Assembly: GCA_003280135.1 (NCBI GenBank) | Contig: QCFW01000009.1 | Coordinates: 1-40,049, forward strand | From: Prochlorococcus sp. AG-363-N16 | GTDB lineage: Bacteria > Cyanobacteriota > Cyanobacteriia > PCC-6307 > Cyanobiaceae | Length of the DNA: 40,049 nucleotides | Direction: 5' to 3' | Shown here: piece after piece, positions 25,075 through 34,492 of the stretch | Position numbering within the stretch: position 1 is the first letter of the stretch | Layout of the letters: every line of letters starts with the position of its first letter | Notes under the pieces: generated by a model | Told to the model about the DNA's origin: nothing | Seen by the model: only the letters and a program-made list of their open reading frames with translations | The model's database searches: none | Program-made: the position numbers and the translations under genes

Positions 25075-25257
25075 CTAATGACCAAGGAAAATATTTGTTA
25101 ATATCAAAGATCCAACAACTAAAATCAAACCAATAGTTGCCATCCTACCGTTCCAGATTTCGGCTTGAGGAGTAAAGCCTCTTTTCCATGAATTAAGTTC
25201 TTGCTTACTTACAGGCTCTCCATTCTCTTTAATATTTTTTTCGGTTTCAGGATTCAT
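25075..25257 (-). CDS. hli: High-light-inducible (Hli/Scp) single-helix protein
   Basis: The 60-residue protein ends in one membrane helix carrying the chlorophyll-binding motif: WKRGFTPQAEIWNGRMATIG, then LILVVGSLILTNIFLGH. The Glu-x2-Asn-x-Arg core that ligates chlorophyll is intact. Usually the motif reads NGRxAMxG; here Met-Ala-Thr-Ile replaces part of it. The polar N-terminus of about 25 residues faces the cytoplasm. Hli proteins bind chlorophyll and carotenoid and protect photosystem assembly under light stress. It sits between tsaD and the DUF1643 gene. Confidence 0.93.
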   Translation of the reverse strand: MNPETEKNIKENGEPVSKQELNSWKRGFTPQAEIWNGRMATIGLILVVGSLILTNIFLGH

Positions 25258-25298
25258 AGAAAATTTCTTAATGATCTAGCTATTTATGAAGAAGATAC

Positions 25299-26369
25299 TC
25301 AAAAAGGAATATCCTGGCCATACAAAAGTTTTGCTTGATCTAAAGGGAATCGGCCTGAGACTCCTAAATCGATAGAAGAGAAGATATTGCCATTTTTTAA
25401 GCGGGATAAAGCTGCTGCGCCAATCATGGCAGCGTTATCTGTGCAAAATTTCTTTGGTGCAAAACATATATTAACTAAGTTCTCAGAGGCTTTTTTTTGC
25501 ATTAATTCACGAAGACGACTATTTGCTGCTACCCCTCCAACTATTACCAAAGAACTGAGATCATGATCTATTGCACATTTCAAGCTTCTCTCAACCAAAA
25601 CATCTGCAACTGCTAATTCAAAACTCGCTGCCAAATCGTTTACAGGAAGTTTTTTGGAAGACTTGTTTATTGAATCAACCTTACGCATAACTGATGTTTT
25701 CAATCCACTGAAAGAAAAGTCATATGGATAATAACCACCGCTGGGTTTTGAAACCCTTCCTCTTGGGAAAGTAAATCTTAGAGGGTTTCCTAATTTGCCA
25801 ATTGCTTGAATAGCTGGGCCACCTGGATATGAAAGCCCTAGAAGTCTTGCAACCTTATCAAAAGCCTCTCCAGCAGCATCATCATGACTTCTTCCCAACC
25901 TTTGAAAGCTCATTCCCTTATCAACCTTAACCAATTCAGTATGTCCTCCACTTACCAGTAAAACCAAGTAAGGCTGTTTAGGACAATTATCAGATAATAA
26001 AACAGAAGAAAGGTGACCTTCTAAATGATGGATAGCTAAAAAAGGCACATTATGAAGACAAGCAAGTGTTCGGGCTGTTATTGAGCCAACCAATAATGCC
26101 CCAGTTAATCCTGGTGTAACTGTTGAAGCAACTGCATCTAGATCAGAAAAATTAATCCCTGATTTTTCAATAGCTTTCTCCAAAAGCAAAGGCATACTTT
26201 CAAGATGTCTTCTAGAGGCTATCTCTGGAACCACTCCACCCCATTGAGCATGTTCTTCAGCCTGTGAAGCAATAAAATTAGCTAAAACTTGGAATTTTTC
26301 ACCATCACGACGAACAACAGCAACCGCAGTCTCGTCACAACTTGTTTCGAGAGAGAGGACAGTTTGCAT
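25299..26369 (-). CDS. tsaD: tRNA N6-threonylcarbamoyladenosine transferase
   Basis: TsaD transfers the threonylcarbamoyl group to A37 of ANN-decoding tRNAs, with TsaB and TsaE. The family opens M[14 protein letters not shown], which selects the ATG at 26367-26369 (356 residues) over two upstream in-frame starts. The metal pair is His115 and His119 in HHLEGHLSS. Nucleotide-binding [32 protein letters not shown] and the late [14 protein letters not shown] are present. It is divergent from psaF, with about 80 bases between the starts. Confidence 0.95.
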   Translation of the reverse strand: MQTVLSLETSCDETAVAVVRRDGEKFQVLANFIASQAEEHAQWGGVVPEIASRRHLESMPLLLEKAIEKSGINFSDLDAVASTVTPGLTGALLVGSITARTLACLHNVPFLAIHHLEGHLSSVLLSDNCPKQPYLVLLVSGGHTELVKVDKGMSFQRLGRSHDDAAGEAFDKVARLLGLSYPGGPAIQAIGKLGNPLRFTFPRGRVSKPSGGYYPYDFSFSGLKTSVMRKVDSINKSSKKLPVNDLAASFELAVADVLVERSLKCAIDHDLSSLVIVGGVAANSRLRELMQKKASENLVNICFAPKKFCTDNAAMIGAAALSRLKNGNIFSSIDLGVSGRFPLDQAKLLYGQDIPF

Positions 26370-26450
26370 CATTTGGGTGTATCTCATTTAACTTAGTTAA
26401 TGTGTAACCCTGCTTCAAATTAGGGCAGTTTCAAATAAGGATTCGAACTA

Positions 26451-27002
26451 ATGCGTCGTCTCTTCTCAATTTTGCTATCAGCTTTTCTTCTATTGGGACT
26501 GACCCCAATAGCAAATGCAGCTGGTGAAGCTTTAAATGCTGATAGAGCCAGTACGGACTTTACAGCCTCAGCGTTGAACAAATGCTCTGAAAATGCTCGT
26601 TTCCAAGAGCGCGCAAGTGCAGCGACTACGCCCAAAGACATAGCTAGATTCGAACGCTATAGCAAAGCATCTTGTGGTGATGATGGTTTGCCCCATCTTA
26701 TAATTGCTGCAACCATTGATCCCTATGGTGCATTAGCCAATCGTCATCATGAAGGGGACGTTCTAATTCCTGCTCACATATTTATATATATAGCTGGAAT
26801 TATAGGTTGGTCAGGCAGAGAATATTTAAGAGAATCAAAGAAAACCAAAAATCCTGCTGAGAATGAGATCTTCATTGATTTTGCTCTTGCTAGACAATGT
26901 CTACGCAAAGGCGCAGCATGGCCTCTAGAAGCTAATAGGCAAGGGAGGAATGGTGACCTAAGAGAAAAAGATGAAAATATTACCCTTAATGGTCCTAGAT
27001 AA
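26451..27002 (+). CDS. psaF: Photosystem I subunit III (PsaF)
   Basis: PsaF helps dock plastocyanin or cytochrome c6 on the lumenal side of photosystem I. The 183-residue precursor has a signal peptide (MRRLFSILLSAFLLLGLTPI, with ANA-A as likely cleavage site). The lumenal domain has the paired cysteines (LNKCSENARF and KASCGDDGLPHLI), and a membrane helix follows (IPAHIFIYIAGIIGWSGREY) before the stromal LARQCLRKGAAWP. AAGGA lies 9 bases before the ATG. It is followed by psaJ after 38 bases, the usual cyanobacterial arrangement. Confidence 0.97.
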   Translation: MRRLFSILLSAFLLLGLTPIANAAGEALNADRASTDFTASALNKCSENARFQERASAATTPKDIARFERYSKASCGDDGLPHLIIAATIDPYGALANRHHEGDVLIPAHIFIYIAGIIGWSGREYLRESKKTKNPAENEIFIDFALARQCLRKGAAWPLEANRQGRNGDLREKDENITLNGPR

Positions 27003-27040
27003 GATTAATTACCAACCATTAACAACTTTTTCTTAAAATC

Positions 27041-27175
27041 ATGTTCCAAATCTTCCAAACCAAATGGTTCAGGTCAGCACCTGTTGTTGCAACTCTTTGG
27101 ATTGTATTAACAGCAGGTATTTTAGTTGAGTGGAATAGGTTTGTACCAGATCTTCTTTTCCACCCTGGACTATAA
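27041..27175 (+). CDS. psaJ: Photosystem I subunit IX (PsaJ)
   Basis: A 44-residue frame begins at ATG 27041 and ends at TAA 27173-27175. The peptide starts [20 protein letters not shown], has one membrane helix ([17 protein letters not shown]) and ends [12 protein letters not shown], all typical of PsaJ, which binds chlorophyll next to PsaF. Position directly after psaF confirms the call. It is short enough to be missed by length-limited gene finders. It converges on gmk with a 7-base gap. Confidence 0.96.
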   Translation: MFQIFQTKWFRSAPVVATLWIVLTAGILVEWNRFVPDLLFHPGL

Positions 27176-27182
27176 AATTAAT

Positions 27183-27749
27183 TTATTTACTAAGATTTAA
27201 ACCAATAAGTTTTTCAAGACTTATCAAAGCAACTTCAATATCTTTGTTAATCACAACAGCATCAAACTCTTTTTGAGCTTTTAATTCTACTTCTGCTCTT
27301 TTTAGCCTTTTTTGGATTGAATCTTCTGATTCAGTATCTCTTCCCCTTATACGAGCCTCAAGTTCTTCATAACTAGGAGGAGCAATAAATATTTGAAATG
27401 CTTCAGGGAAGCTTTTGCGAACTTGTCTTGCCCCTTCTAGTTCAATCTCAAGTAAGACCTTTTTTCTGTTTTTCAATTTTTTTAAAACTTCTTGCTTAGG
27501 AGTTCCATAAAAATTTCCCGCAAATTCAGCCCATTCAAGAAGTCCTTTATTATTTACTAATGCCTGAAACTGATTCTTTGCTAAAAAGAAATAATTCACA
27601 CCATCTTTTTCTCCCTCCCTTGGTGAGCGGGTTGTGGCAGATACTGAAAGCCAAACGTTTTTATTCCTTTCTAATAATCTAGAAACTAAAGTGCCTTTAC
27701 CAACTCCACTTGGTCCAGTAATTACTGTCAAACCTATACTTTGAGTCAT
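27183..27749 (-). CDS. gmk: Guanylate kinase
   Basis: The 188-residue enzyme phosphorylates GMP to GDP. The P-loop [10 protein letters not shown] is at 12-21, followed by the GMP-binding [21 protein letters not shown] and [32 protein letters not shown] is the late family motif. Length is normal. The ATG at 27747-27749 is close to the P-loop, as in other members. It is divergent from the NFACT gene and converges on psaJ. Confidence 0.96.
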   Translation of the reverse strand: MTQSIGLTVITGPSGVGKGTLVSRLLERNKNVWLSVSATTRSPREGEKDGVNYFFLAKNQFQALVNNKGLLEWAEFAGNFYGTPKQEVLKKLKNRKKVLLEIELEGARQVRKSFPEAFQIFIAPPSYEELEARIRGRDTESEDSIQKRLKRAEVELKAQKEFDAVVINKDIEVALISLEKLIGLNLSK

Positions 27750-27810
27750 AGAATAAAAGCAAAAAAGTTAAAAACCTAGAAGATTTAAATCACCACGCTA
27801 AGAAAAGCAT

Positions 27811-29550
27811 ATGAGCGAAAAAAAACTTCAGGTAATGGATGTAACCAGTCTAAGGGCTGTGCTTTCAGATTTAAGAAAAAAAATAATTCCTAGTCGATTT
27901 GAGAAAGCTCAACAAAGTGATCCTAATTCTCTACAAATGGGGCTTAGGTCATTAAGTCAATTTACTTGGATAGAAATCAGTTGGCATGCAGATTCATCAA
28001 GAATTGTGGAAATAGAGCCCCCTGCTAAGACAGAAGGAGAAAGCACTTTAGCTAAACAAATCCATTATGGTCTTAAAGGCATGTCATTGATTGCTTTAAG
28101 ACAAAAAGGTTTTGACCGAGTCATTGAATTTCATTTCGCCTTACGACCAAATAGTGAATCTAAAAGATTATTAATTGTCGAGTTAATGGGACGTCATAGT
28201 AACCTTTTCTTCCTTAATCAACAAAAGCAAGTAGTAACAATTGGCAAGCAAGTAAAGGAATCTCAATCAAAGTTAAGGCCAATTAGTACTGGCGATCAAT
28301 ACATAACACCTCCTCCCTTAAAGTCATTAGCCCCTAATCAAAATGAATCTTATGAAAGATGGAAAGAAATACTTTCACTTCTCCCTATAAATTTTGGGAA
28401 AGCATTACAACAAAATTACCAAGGCATGAGCCCTTCACTAATAAGACAATTAGCAGGTGATGACAAACAAAAGGCAGAAAAAATTATTGGAATGAATGTT
28501 CAAGAAATATCTAAAGAAAACTGGAATATATTATACATTAGATGGAGAAAATGGTTAAAAGACTTAGATACAGAAAACTTTTGTCTTTGCTTTGATGGAC
28601 CAACTGAATATCGAGTTTGGAAACCAAATAAATTATCTGCAGAAGAAAAGAATATAAGTTTATTACTTGGACAGTATTATGAAGAAAGTCTAGATCAAAT
28701 AAAACTTGAACGACTTATTAAAGAATTAAAAAAAATAATATCAAAGATTCAGAACAATGAGAGATCTTTATTAGATAAGCAAAAGCTCTTAATTTCCAGA
28801 AAAGGTGAAGCAGATTTATTTAAAGAAAAGGCAGATAAAATTTTATGTTTAATTAAACCAAGCAAACAAAAAATAAAAGAAGCACAAAACCTATATAAAA
28901 AATCAAAAAAAATTCGTCGTTCTGAATCAATTATTGAAGAACGAATAAACTATCATCAAAAAAGAATTAACTTTATAGATGAAATTGAATTATTCCTCAA
29001 TGAAATCATCGAGAATGAATATGAAACCGTAAAAGAAAAGTTTATTGAAATCAAGGATATTAAAGAAAACCTGGAAATATTTATTCAATTTAAAAGACCA
29101 TCTCAACCTAAAAAATCCCTTTCAAATAATAGACATATTAGAATTTTAAAATTAAAAAGCCCTAGCGGCTTTACAATAGAGATAGGAAGGAATCAATTTC
29201 AAAATGAATTAATAAGTATAAAAAGATCAAGTAAAGGTGATGTTTGGTTTCATGCTCAGGGCTCTCCTGGCAGTCATGTTATTGTTAAAAGTTCAAATGG
29301 CGTGTTGGAAGACTTAGACATCCAAGTAGCTGCAGACCTAGCAGCATTTTTTAGCCGAGCAAAAAATAATCAAAAAGTGCCTGTCATCATGGCTGAAGCT
29401 AATAAATTGAAAAAATTAAAAGGTGCCTTGCCTGGAACAGTTATTCACAGAGAAGGAAAAGTTCTTTGGGGAAACCCAGAAAAAGGGAAAGAGCATATAG
29501 AGAAATCAACAGCAAATGCACAAAATGCTCTATCATCTGATGCCAGATAG
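27811..29550 (+). CDS. NFACT-family protein (RqcH/FbpA-like)
   Basis: The 579-residue protein has the NFACT layout: an N-terminal domain with KGFDRVIEFHF, in which Asp102-Arg103 match the tRNA-binding DR pair of RqcH, then a long Lys/Glu-rich coiled-coil region (about 290-425), and an NFACT-R domain near 476 (GDVWFHAQGSPGSHVIVKS). Bacterial RqcH adds alanine tails to nascent chains on stalled 50S subunits; the older name is fibronectin-binding protein. The sequence is consistent with the quality-control role, but activity is inferred. A later in-frame ATG (MDVTSLRAVL) is an alternative start. Confidence 0.9.
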   Translation: MSEKKLQVMDVTSLRAVLSDLRKKIIPSRFEKAQQSDPNSLQMGLRSLSQFTWIEISWHADSSRIVEIEPPAKTEGESTLAKQIHYGLKGMSLIALRQKGFDRVIEFHFALRPNSESKRLLIVELMGRHSNLFFLNQQKQVVTIGKQVKESQSKLRPISTGDQYITPPPLKSLAPNQNESYERWKEILSLLPINFGKALQQNYQGMSPSLIRQLAGDDKQKAEKIIGMNVQEISKENWNILYIRWRKWLKDLDTENFCLCFDGPTEYRVWKPNKLSAEEKNISLLLGQYYEESLDQIKLERLIKELKKIISKIQNNERSLLDKQKLLISRKGEADLFKEKADKILCLIKPSKQKIKEAQNLYKKSKKIRRSESIIEERINYHQKRINFIDEIELFLNEIIENEYETVKEKFIEIKDIKENLEIFIQFKRPSQPKKSLSNNRHIRILKLKSPSGFTIEIGRNQFQNELISIKRSSKGDVWFHAQGSPGSHVIVKSSNGVLEDLDIQVAADLAAFFSRAKNNQKVPVIMAEANKLKKLKGALPGTVIHREGKVLWGNPEKGKEHIEKSTANAQNALSSDAR

Positions 29551-29561
29551 TGTTTTTAAAA

Positions 29562-29861
29562 ATGTTTGATTTTCTACTTGGTACACATGAATTTCTAGGA
29601 AATCATTCTTTTGCAGAGTTCTTAGTTGGATACATATTTGGAGCAGCTTTAATAATTGGGGCACCAACGGTTTTCCTGTTACTAGCCTTCATTAGTGCTT
29701 TAATGAAAACTAACGGGAAAATGGGTGGTTATAGAGAGTATGAGGTATATGGCGCGTCCTCTCTTAATGATTGTCCTCCTTTTTTATTGCCAGATCCAAC
29801 TAACCCAGAAAGTAGCACTAGCCGAAATGCAAACAAATCAAAAAGAAAGCGTTTTGCCTAG
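29562..29861 (+). CDS. Small membrane protein of unknown function
   Basis: From the ATG at 29562 the protein has 99 residues; a GTG at 29550, overlapping the previous stop codon, would add four. It opens MFDFLLGTHEFLGNHSFAEF and has one or two hydrophobic helices (LVGYIFGAALIIGAPTVFLLLAFISALM). A polar tail rich in Pro, Asn and Ser follows, with a basic end (NKSKRKRFA). I do not recognise a family. The near-overlap with the NFACT gene suggests translation from the same message. Confidence 0.65.
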   Translation: MFDFLLGTHEFLGNHSFAEFLVGYIFGAALIIGAPTVFLLLAFISALMKTNGKMGGYREYEVYGASSLNDCPPFLLPDPTNPESSTSRNANKSKRKRFA

Positions 29862-30067
29862 TCTGATTTTTTAAATTAAATAATTTCAATCCAATTTGTA
29901 TCAACATTCTAATTTACTCAAATTAATCTTTCATCTCTTAGAATTACTGGAAGTTCAAACTTTCTTTTCTGACTATTTCTGATCAGAATGAGGACTCGAA
30001 GTCTTCTAAAAGTATTTCAGCCTTTTCTAGAAGAGAACCTTCTGAAAGTAGTTCTTATGATTTGCAG

Positions 30068-30805
30068 ATGCCTTTTATTGAGCATCTAGAAGAATTAAGG
30101 TTAAGAATATTAAAAAGCCTGATAGCAATAATATTAGGTGCATTAGGGAGTCTGATTTTCGTCAAACCACTTGTTCGTTTGCTAGAAGTTCCAGCAGGCT
30201 CAATAAAATTCTTACAATTAGCACCAGGTGAATTCTTATTTGTCTCAATAAAAGTAGCAGGCTATACAGGTTTAATAATTGCAATCCCATATTTAATCTA
30301 TCAAGTTCTTAAATTTGTACTACCAGGACTTACAAAAAGGGAAAAGTCTCTTGTAGCACCTATTGTTTCTGGCTCAGCAATATTATTCTTTGGAGGTATT
30401 TTCTTTGCCTGGTCGGCTCTTGTCCCTGCAGCACTAAACTTTCTAGTCAGCTATGGATCAGATGTAGTAGAACCAATCTGGTCAATAGAAAAGTATTTAG
30501 ATTTTGTGTTATTACTTTTGGTTAGTACAGGCGTAGCCTTTCAACTTCCTATTCTTCAATTAATTTTAGGGATTTTAGGAATTGTTAATTGGGAGCAAAT
30601 GCTTGCGGCTTGGAGATGGGTGTTAATGGGATCGGCAATATCTGGAGCAGTCTTAACACCATCAACTGATCCGATAACAATGTTACTACTAGCAACTTCA
30701 ATAACAGCGTTGTTTTTCTCTGGGATATTGATTGTCGCTCTTATAGATAGATTTAAATCAAAAATTCCGAAAAGCGATAATCATCAGTCTTCAGGCGCAA
30801 ACTAA
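30068..30805 (+). CDS. tatC: Sec-independent protein translocase TatC
   Basis: TatC is the signal-recognising core of the twin-arginine translocase. The protein opens MPFIEHLEELRLRILKSL, the family hallmark, and has six hydrophobic helices, with LAPGEFLFVSIKVAGYTGL and VLTPSTDPITMLLLA conserved. From the ATG at 30068 it has 245 residues; a TTG two codons earlier is possible. The frame stays open about 40 codons further upstream (to 29942) in Ser/Glu-rich sequence but has no ATG, GTG or TTG there. The 3' end overlaps the convergent DUF3067 gene by 53 bases. petC, encoding a Tat substrate, is 400 bases downstream. Confidence 0.94.
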   Translation: MPFIEHLEELRLRILKSLIAIILGALGSLIFVKPLVRLLEVPAGSIKFLQLAPGEFLFVSIKVAGYTGLIIAIPYLIYQVLKFVLPGLTKREKSLVAPIVSGSAILFFGGIFFAWSALVPAALNFLVSYGSDVVEPIWSIEKYLDFVLLLLVSTGVAFQLPILQLILGILGIVNWEQMLAAWRWVLMGSAISGAVLTPSTDPITMLLLATSITALFFSGILIVALIDRFKSKIPKSDNHQSSGAN

Positions 30806-31100
30806 GTGCTTTTCCTAGTTTTGGTTTTCCTTTAACGGTTAGTAGCCAATTCCTAACCAACATAGATTGATCCAATCGATTAAGAACCTCAACAACTTTG
30901 CTTGTTTTACACCTGAATGCTTCCTCATCATCTGGAAATGATTTCTGTTCTTGATAACGCCACATAATGTGAAGAAAAATATTTCTACCCCTAATTACAA
31001 TTCTCATTTCATAACTAACCCCCCATTTTTTCTTTAAAAAGCCAATCACCTCTTCAACTTCTAAAGGTTTTTTGGGGTTATACAAAGTGTCGTTTCTCAT
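30753..31100 (-). CDS. DUF3067-family protein
   Basis: Using the ATG at 31098-31100 (a TTG four codons upstream is possible) gives 115 residues. The sequence (GFLKKKWGVSYEMRIVIRGRNIFLHIMWRYQEQ, then SMLVRNWLLTV) matches DUF3067, a family of cyanobacteria and plastid-bearing eukaryotes without a known role. It is soluble with no signal. Its 3' end overlaps tatC by 53 bases, and it lies head-to-head with petC about 100 bases away. This placement in a Tat/cytochrome b6f neighbourhood hints at a photosynthesis-related job, but that is inference. Confidence 0.82.
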   Translation of the reverse strand: MRNDTLYNPKKPLEVEEVIGFLKKKWGVSYEMRIVIRGRNIFLHIMWRYQEQKSFPDDEEAFRCKTSKVVEVLNRLDQSMLVRNWLLTVKGKPKLGKALSLRLKTDDYRFSEFLI

Positions 31101-31200
31101 TAAAAAGCTCAAATCATATTGAGATCAAATGTTTTATAAACCATTTGATGCCCTCTACAGGCCATAATGGATATGAATATGGACTGTTTAAACATCTGGC

Positions 31201-31737
31201 ATGACACAAATGACACCTAGCGATGTGCCCTCAATGGGTCGCAGGCAGTTCATGAATTTGCTCACATTTGGTACTGCGACTGGTGTGGCTCTAGGGGCTT
31301 TATATCCGGTTGCTAATTACTTCATGCCCTTAAGAGCAGGAGGAGGAACTGGTGGAACAAGCGCAAAAGATGAACTTGGTAATCCAATAACCTCCAGTTC
31401 TTGGCTTGCGACCCATCAAGCAGGAGACAGAAGTCTCGTCCAAGGACTTAAAGGAGACCCAACTTATTTAATTGTTCAAGATGAAAATGCGATTGGAGAT
31501 TTTGGGATCAATGCAATATGTACCCATTTAGGCTGTGTAGTCCCTTGGGATAGCGGTTCCAACAAATACAAATGTCCATGTCACGGCAGTCAATACGATG
31601 CAAATGGAAAAGTTGTAAGAGGTCCAGCACCACTTTCACTAGCATTAGCTCATATTGATGTAAAAGATGACAATGTTTTAGTTAGTCAATGGACCGAAAC
31701 AGACTTTCGCACAGGTGAAAAACCCTGGTGGACATAA
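31201..31737 (+). CDS. petC: Cytochrome b6f Rieske iron-sulfur protein
   Basis: PetC transfers electrons from plastoquinol to cytochrome f. The 178-residue protein has a twin-arginine signal anchor ([20 protein letters not shown], from residue 12) and the Rieske cluster motifs CTHLGC at 107-112 and CPCHGS at 125-130. Cluster ligands are Cys107, His109, Cys125 and His128, with a disulfide between Cys112 and Cys127. [11 protein letters not shown] is the conserved proline loop. It is followed by petA after 46 bases, the standard cyanobacterial petCA operon. Confidence 0.97.
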   Translation: MTQMTPSDVPSMGRRQFMNLLTFGTATGVALGALYPVANYFMPLRAGGGTGGTSAKDELGNPITSSSWLATHQAGDRSLVQGLKGDPTYLIVQDENAIGDFGINAICTHLGCVVPWDSGSNKYKCPCHGSQYDANGKVVRGPAPLSLALAHIDVKDDNVLVSQWTETDFRTGEKPWWT

Positions 31738-31783
31738 CATTCAAAAAATTATTTGTTATTAAATCCTTTTACCCAATTTCATC

Positions 31784-32716
31784 ATGAGACGTGTATTTTC
31801 TATTTTTCTAGGCACTTTGTTAATAGGCTTCTCTTTAATTTTACTTCCTGTTAAAAGTTGGGCCTATCCGTTTTGGGCGCAGGAAAATTACGAAAATCCA
31901 AGGGAAGCTACTGGAAAATTAGTTTGTGCTAACTGTCACCTTGCAAAAATGACAACTCAAGTAGAAGTACCTCAATCTGTCGCTGCGGATAGTGTTTTCA
32001 AGGCAGCTGTGAAAATACCTTATAAGCCCGGGACACAAGAAATTGGTGCAGATGGTAGCAGCGTTCCACTTCAAGTTGGTGCAGTTGTAATGCTTCCAGA
32101 TGGTTTTAAACTCGCTCCTCAGGATCGCTGGAGTGAAGAAATCAAAGAAGAAACCAAAGGCGTTTACTTTACTCAATACAGCGAAGAAAAAGATAATATT
32201 ATTGTTGTTGGTCCTTTACCAGGTGATAAAAACAAGGAAATTGTTTTCCCTATTCTTTCTCCAAACCCAGCCACTGACAAAAATATCCACTTTGGCAAGT
32301 ACTCAATCCATGTGGGTGGGAATAGAGGAAGAGGCCAGGTTTACCCAACTGGGGAAAAAAGCAATAATTCTGCATTTACTTCTACAAGCTCAGGTACTAT
32401 TACATCTATAAAAGAGGAAGAGAACGGTGCTAAAAATATCGTTATTCAAGCTGAAGATGGTACAACGACTAATGAATCAATTCCTGTAGGACCAAGTTTA
32501 TTAGTAAAAGAAGGTGATTCGGTTGAACAAGGTTCAGCATTGACTAACGATCCAAACGTTGGAGGATTTGGGCAATTGGATGCAGAAGTTGTTCTTCAAA
32601 GTCCAGCGAGGGTATTTGGTCTAATAGCTTTCTTTATTGGAGTGGCATTAACTCAAATACTCCTTGTTCTTAAGAAAAAACAAGTTGAAAAAGTACAGGC
32701 TGCTGAAGGAATCTAA
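31784..32716 (+). CDS. petA: Cytochrome f (apocytochrome)
   Basis: The 310-residue precursor has a signal peptide ending at Ala27 (SWA-YPF), so Tyr28 becomes the N-terminal haem ligand. The c-type haem site CANCH is at 48-52, with His52 as the second ligand. GPLPGDKN and [17 protein letters not shown] are conserved large-domain motifs. A single C-terminal membrane helix ([19 protein letters not shown]) anchors it in the thylakoid. Length is normal. It belongs to the petC-petA operon, and lgt starts 26 bases further on. Confidence 0.97.
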   Translation: MRRVFSIFLGTLLIGFSLILLPVKSWAYPFWAQENYENPREATGKLVCANCHLAKMTTQVEVPQSVAADSVFKAAVKIPYKPGTQEIGADGSSVPLQVGAVVMLPDGFKLAPQDRWSEEIKEETKGVYFTQYSEEKDNIIVVGPLPGDKNKEIVFPILSPNPATDKNIHFGKYSIHVGGNRGRGQVYPTGEKSNNSAFTSTSSGTITSIKEEENGAKNIVIQAEDGTTTNESIPVGPSLLVKEGDSVEQGSALTNDPNVGGFGQLDAEVVLQSPARVFGLIAFFIGVALTQILLVLKKKQVEKVQAAEGI

Positions 32717-32742
32717 ATTCTCTTCATTCTCAGTAATTAAGA

Positions 32743-33663
32743 ATGCATGAGTTTATTATTGGATTTTTAAAATCTCCTGGTCCAGATTTTTTTCAACTAG
32801 GTCCTTTTTTATTTAGATGGTACGGACTTTTAATTGCTATATCTATTCTAATTGGTTTAAATCTTTCGAATAGTTTTGCTTTAAAAAAAGGACTTAGAAA
32901 TGGACTAATAAATGATCTACTTCCACTACTTATCATATTCTCATTAATAGGAGCAAGAATCTATTACGTCATTTTCCAATGGCAAAACTATAGTGGTGAA
33001 AATTTTTGGAATACAAAAAAAATTATTTACTTAACGATCAAATACCCTAGGTTCCTAGAAATCTGGAATGGAGGAATTGCAATTCATGGAGCTTTAATTG
33101 CAGGTACATTATCTATAATTTTGTTTTGCAGACTTCGTAATCAATCCTTTTGGAATATTTTAGATTTAATTGTTCCTTCATTAGCATTAGGACAATCAAT
33201 AGGAAGATGGGGTAATTTTTTCAATAATGAGGCATTTGGATTACCTACTAACCTTCCATGGAAACTATATATTCCTTACTCTTATAGGCCTCTAAATTTT
33301 TCAAATGAAGAGTTTTTTCATCCTACATTTTTATATGAATCAATCTGGAATTTAGCATTATTTATTTTACTTTTTTACTTGTTTAGAGCAAGCCAAAGAG
33401 CTAAAGTAAAAATTCCTTCAGGTGTACTAAGCTGTATCTATTTAATTACATACAGTCTAGGAAGATTATGGATAGAAGGTTTAAGGATAGACCCTCTATG
33501 TTTAATGTCATCAGAACCTTATTGTGAAGGAGGCTTACGCGTAGCTCAAGTTATAAGTATTATTTTTATTTGTCTTGGTTCTCTAGGACTTTACTGGATA
33601 TACATTAAAAAAAGGAAGATGCCTGATATAAGTAATATTATTCAAGTTCCAAAAAGAAGATGA
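32743..33663 (+). CDS. lgt: Phosphatidylglycerol-prolipoprotein diacylglyceryl transferase
   Basis: Lgt attaches diacylglycerol to the lipobox cysteine of prelipoproteins in the plasma membrane. The 306-residue protein has about seven membrane segments and the Lgt signature [17 protein letters not shown], preceded by [11 protein letters not shown] and [28 protein letters not shown] near the C-terminus is also conserved. The stop codon overlaps the start of cobM by four bases (ATGA), indicating translational coupling. Confidence 0.95.
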   Translation: MHEFIIGFLKSPGPDFFQLGPFLFRWYGLLIAISILIGLNLSNSFALKKGLRNGLINDLLPLLIIFSLIGARIYYVIFQWQNYSGENFWNTKKIIYLTIKYPRFLEIWNGGIAIHGALIAGTLSIILFCRLRNQSFWNILDLIVPSLALGQSIGRWGNFFNNEAFGLPTNLPWKLYIPYSYRPLNFSNEEFFHPTFLYESIWNLALFILLFYLFRASQRAKVKIPSGVLSCIYLITYSLGRLWIEGLRIDPLCLMSSEPYCEGGLRVAQVISIIFICLGSLGLYWIYIKKRKMPDISNIIQVPKRR

Positions 33664-34412
33664 ATAAAGTTTCAATCGTAGGAGCCGGACCAGGTGCAAT
33701 TGATTTGCTAACTTTACGTGCAGTTGAACGTATTAAAAGTGCAGAAGTGCTTATATGGACTGATTCATTAATCTCTCCTGAAATTATTAATCTAGCTCCT
33801 AAAAATTGCTTAAGAATTAAAACCAGCTCATTGACTCTTGAAAAAATTCTAGAAATCTTAGTAACTGAATCTAAAAAAGGTAATCAAGTTGTCCGTCTAC
33901 ATGATGGTGATCCTTGTCTATATGGTGCTATCTCAGAACAAATATGTGGTCTTGCAGAAGCAGGGATAGACGTGGATGTTGTCCCAGGGATCAGTGCGTA
34001 TCAAGCCACTGCATCGTCCTTAAAAAAAGAACTAACAATTCCTGGTTTAGTTCAAACCATTGTCTTAACAAGAACTTCAGGGCGCACTGGAATGCCTGAG
34101 AAAGAAAATCTTGAAAATCTAGCCTCTTTACAAGCAACTCTTTGCCTTTACCTAAGCGCAAGACACGTAGAAGAAGCTCAAGAAATCTTGTTAAGACATT
34201 ACCTGCCGGAAACTCCGGTAGCTATTGGTCACAGAGTTAGCTGGAAAGATGAGTGGCTGCAAGTAATTGAGTTAAAAGACATGTCACGTATCTCAAGAAA
34301 CAAAGAGTTCATAAGAACAACTCTTTATATAATAAGTCCCGCATTAAGTAAAACCAAACAAAGATCAAAGCTATACAGTCCAACACATCAACATTTATTT
34401 CGCCCACACTAA
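33660..34412 (+). CDS. cobM: Precorrin-4 C11-methyltransferase
   Basis: The 250-residue protein is an S-adenosylmethionine-dependent tetrapyrrole methylase. It opens [19 protein letters not shown], has the glycine-rich [16 protein letters not shown] loop and [18 protein letters not shown], and best fits the CobM/CbiF group that methylates C11 during corrin ring contraction. It serves cobalamin (pseudocobalamin in picocyanobacteria) synthesis. It is coupled to lgt by a four-base overlap, with no obvious functional link. Other methylases of the same fold (CobI, CobJ) are less likely given [11 protein letters not shown]. Confidence 0.92.
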   Translation: MNKVSIVGAGPGAIDLLTLRAVERIKSAEVLIWTDSLISPEIINLAPKNCLRIKTSSLTLEKILEILVTESKKGNQVVRLHDGDPCLYGAISEQICGLAEAGIDVDVVPGISAYQATASSLKKELTIPGLVQTIVLTRTSGRTGMPEKENLENLASLQATLCLYLSARHVEEAQEILLRHYLPETPVAIGHRVSWKDEWLQVIELKDMSRISRNKEFIRTTLYIISPALSKTKQRSKLYSPTHQHLFRPH

Positions 34413-34492
34413 TTGATCTACTTACTAAATGCTCATTGCCTTTGAGAGGCTAAAGAAAAAGCTACTAGTTAACGTCATACATATATCAACTG

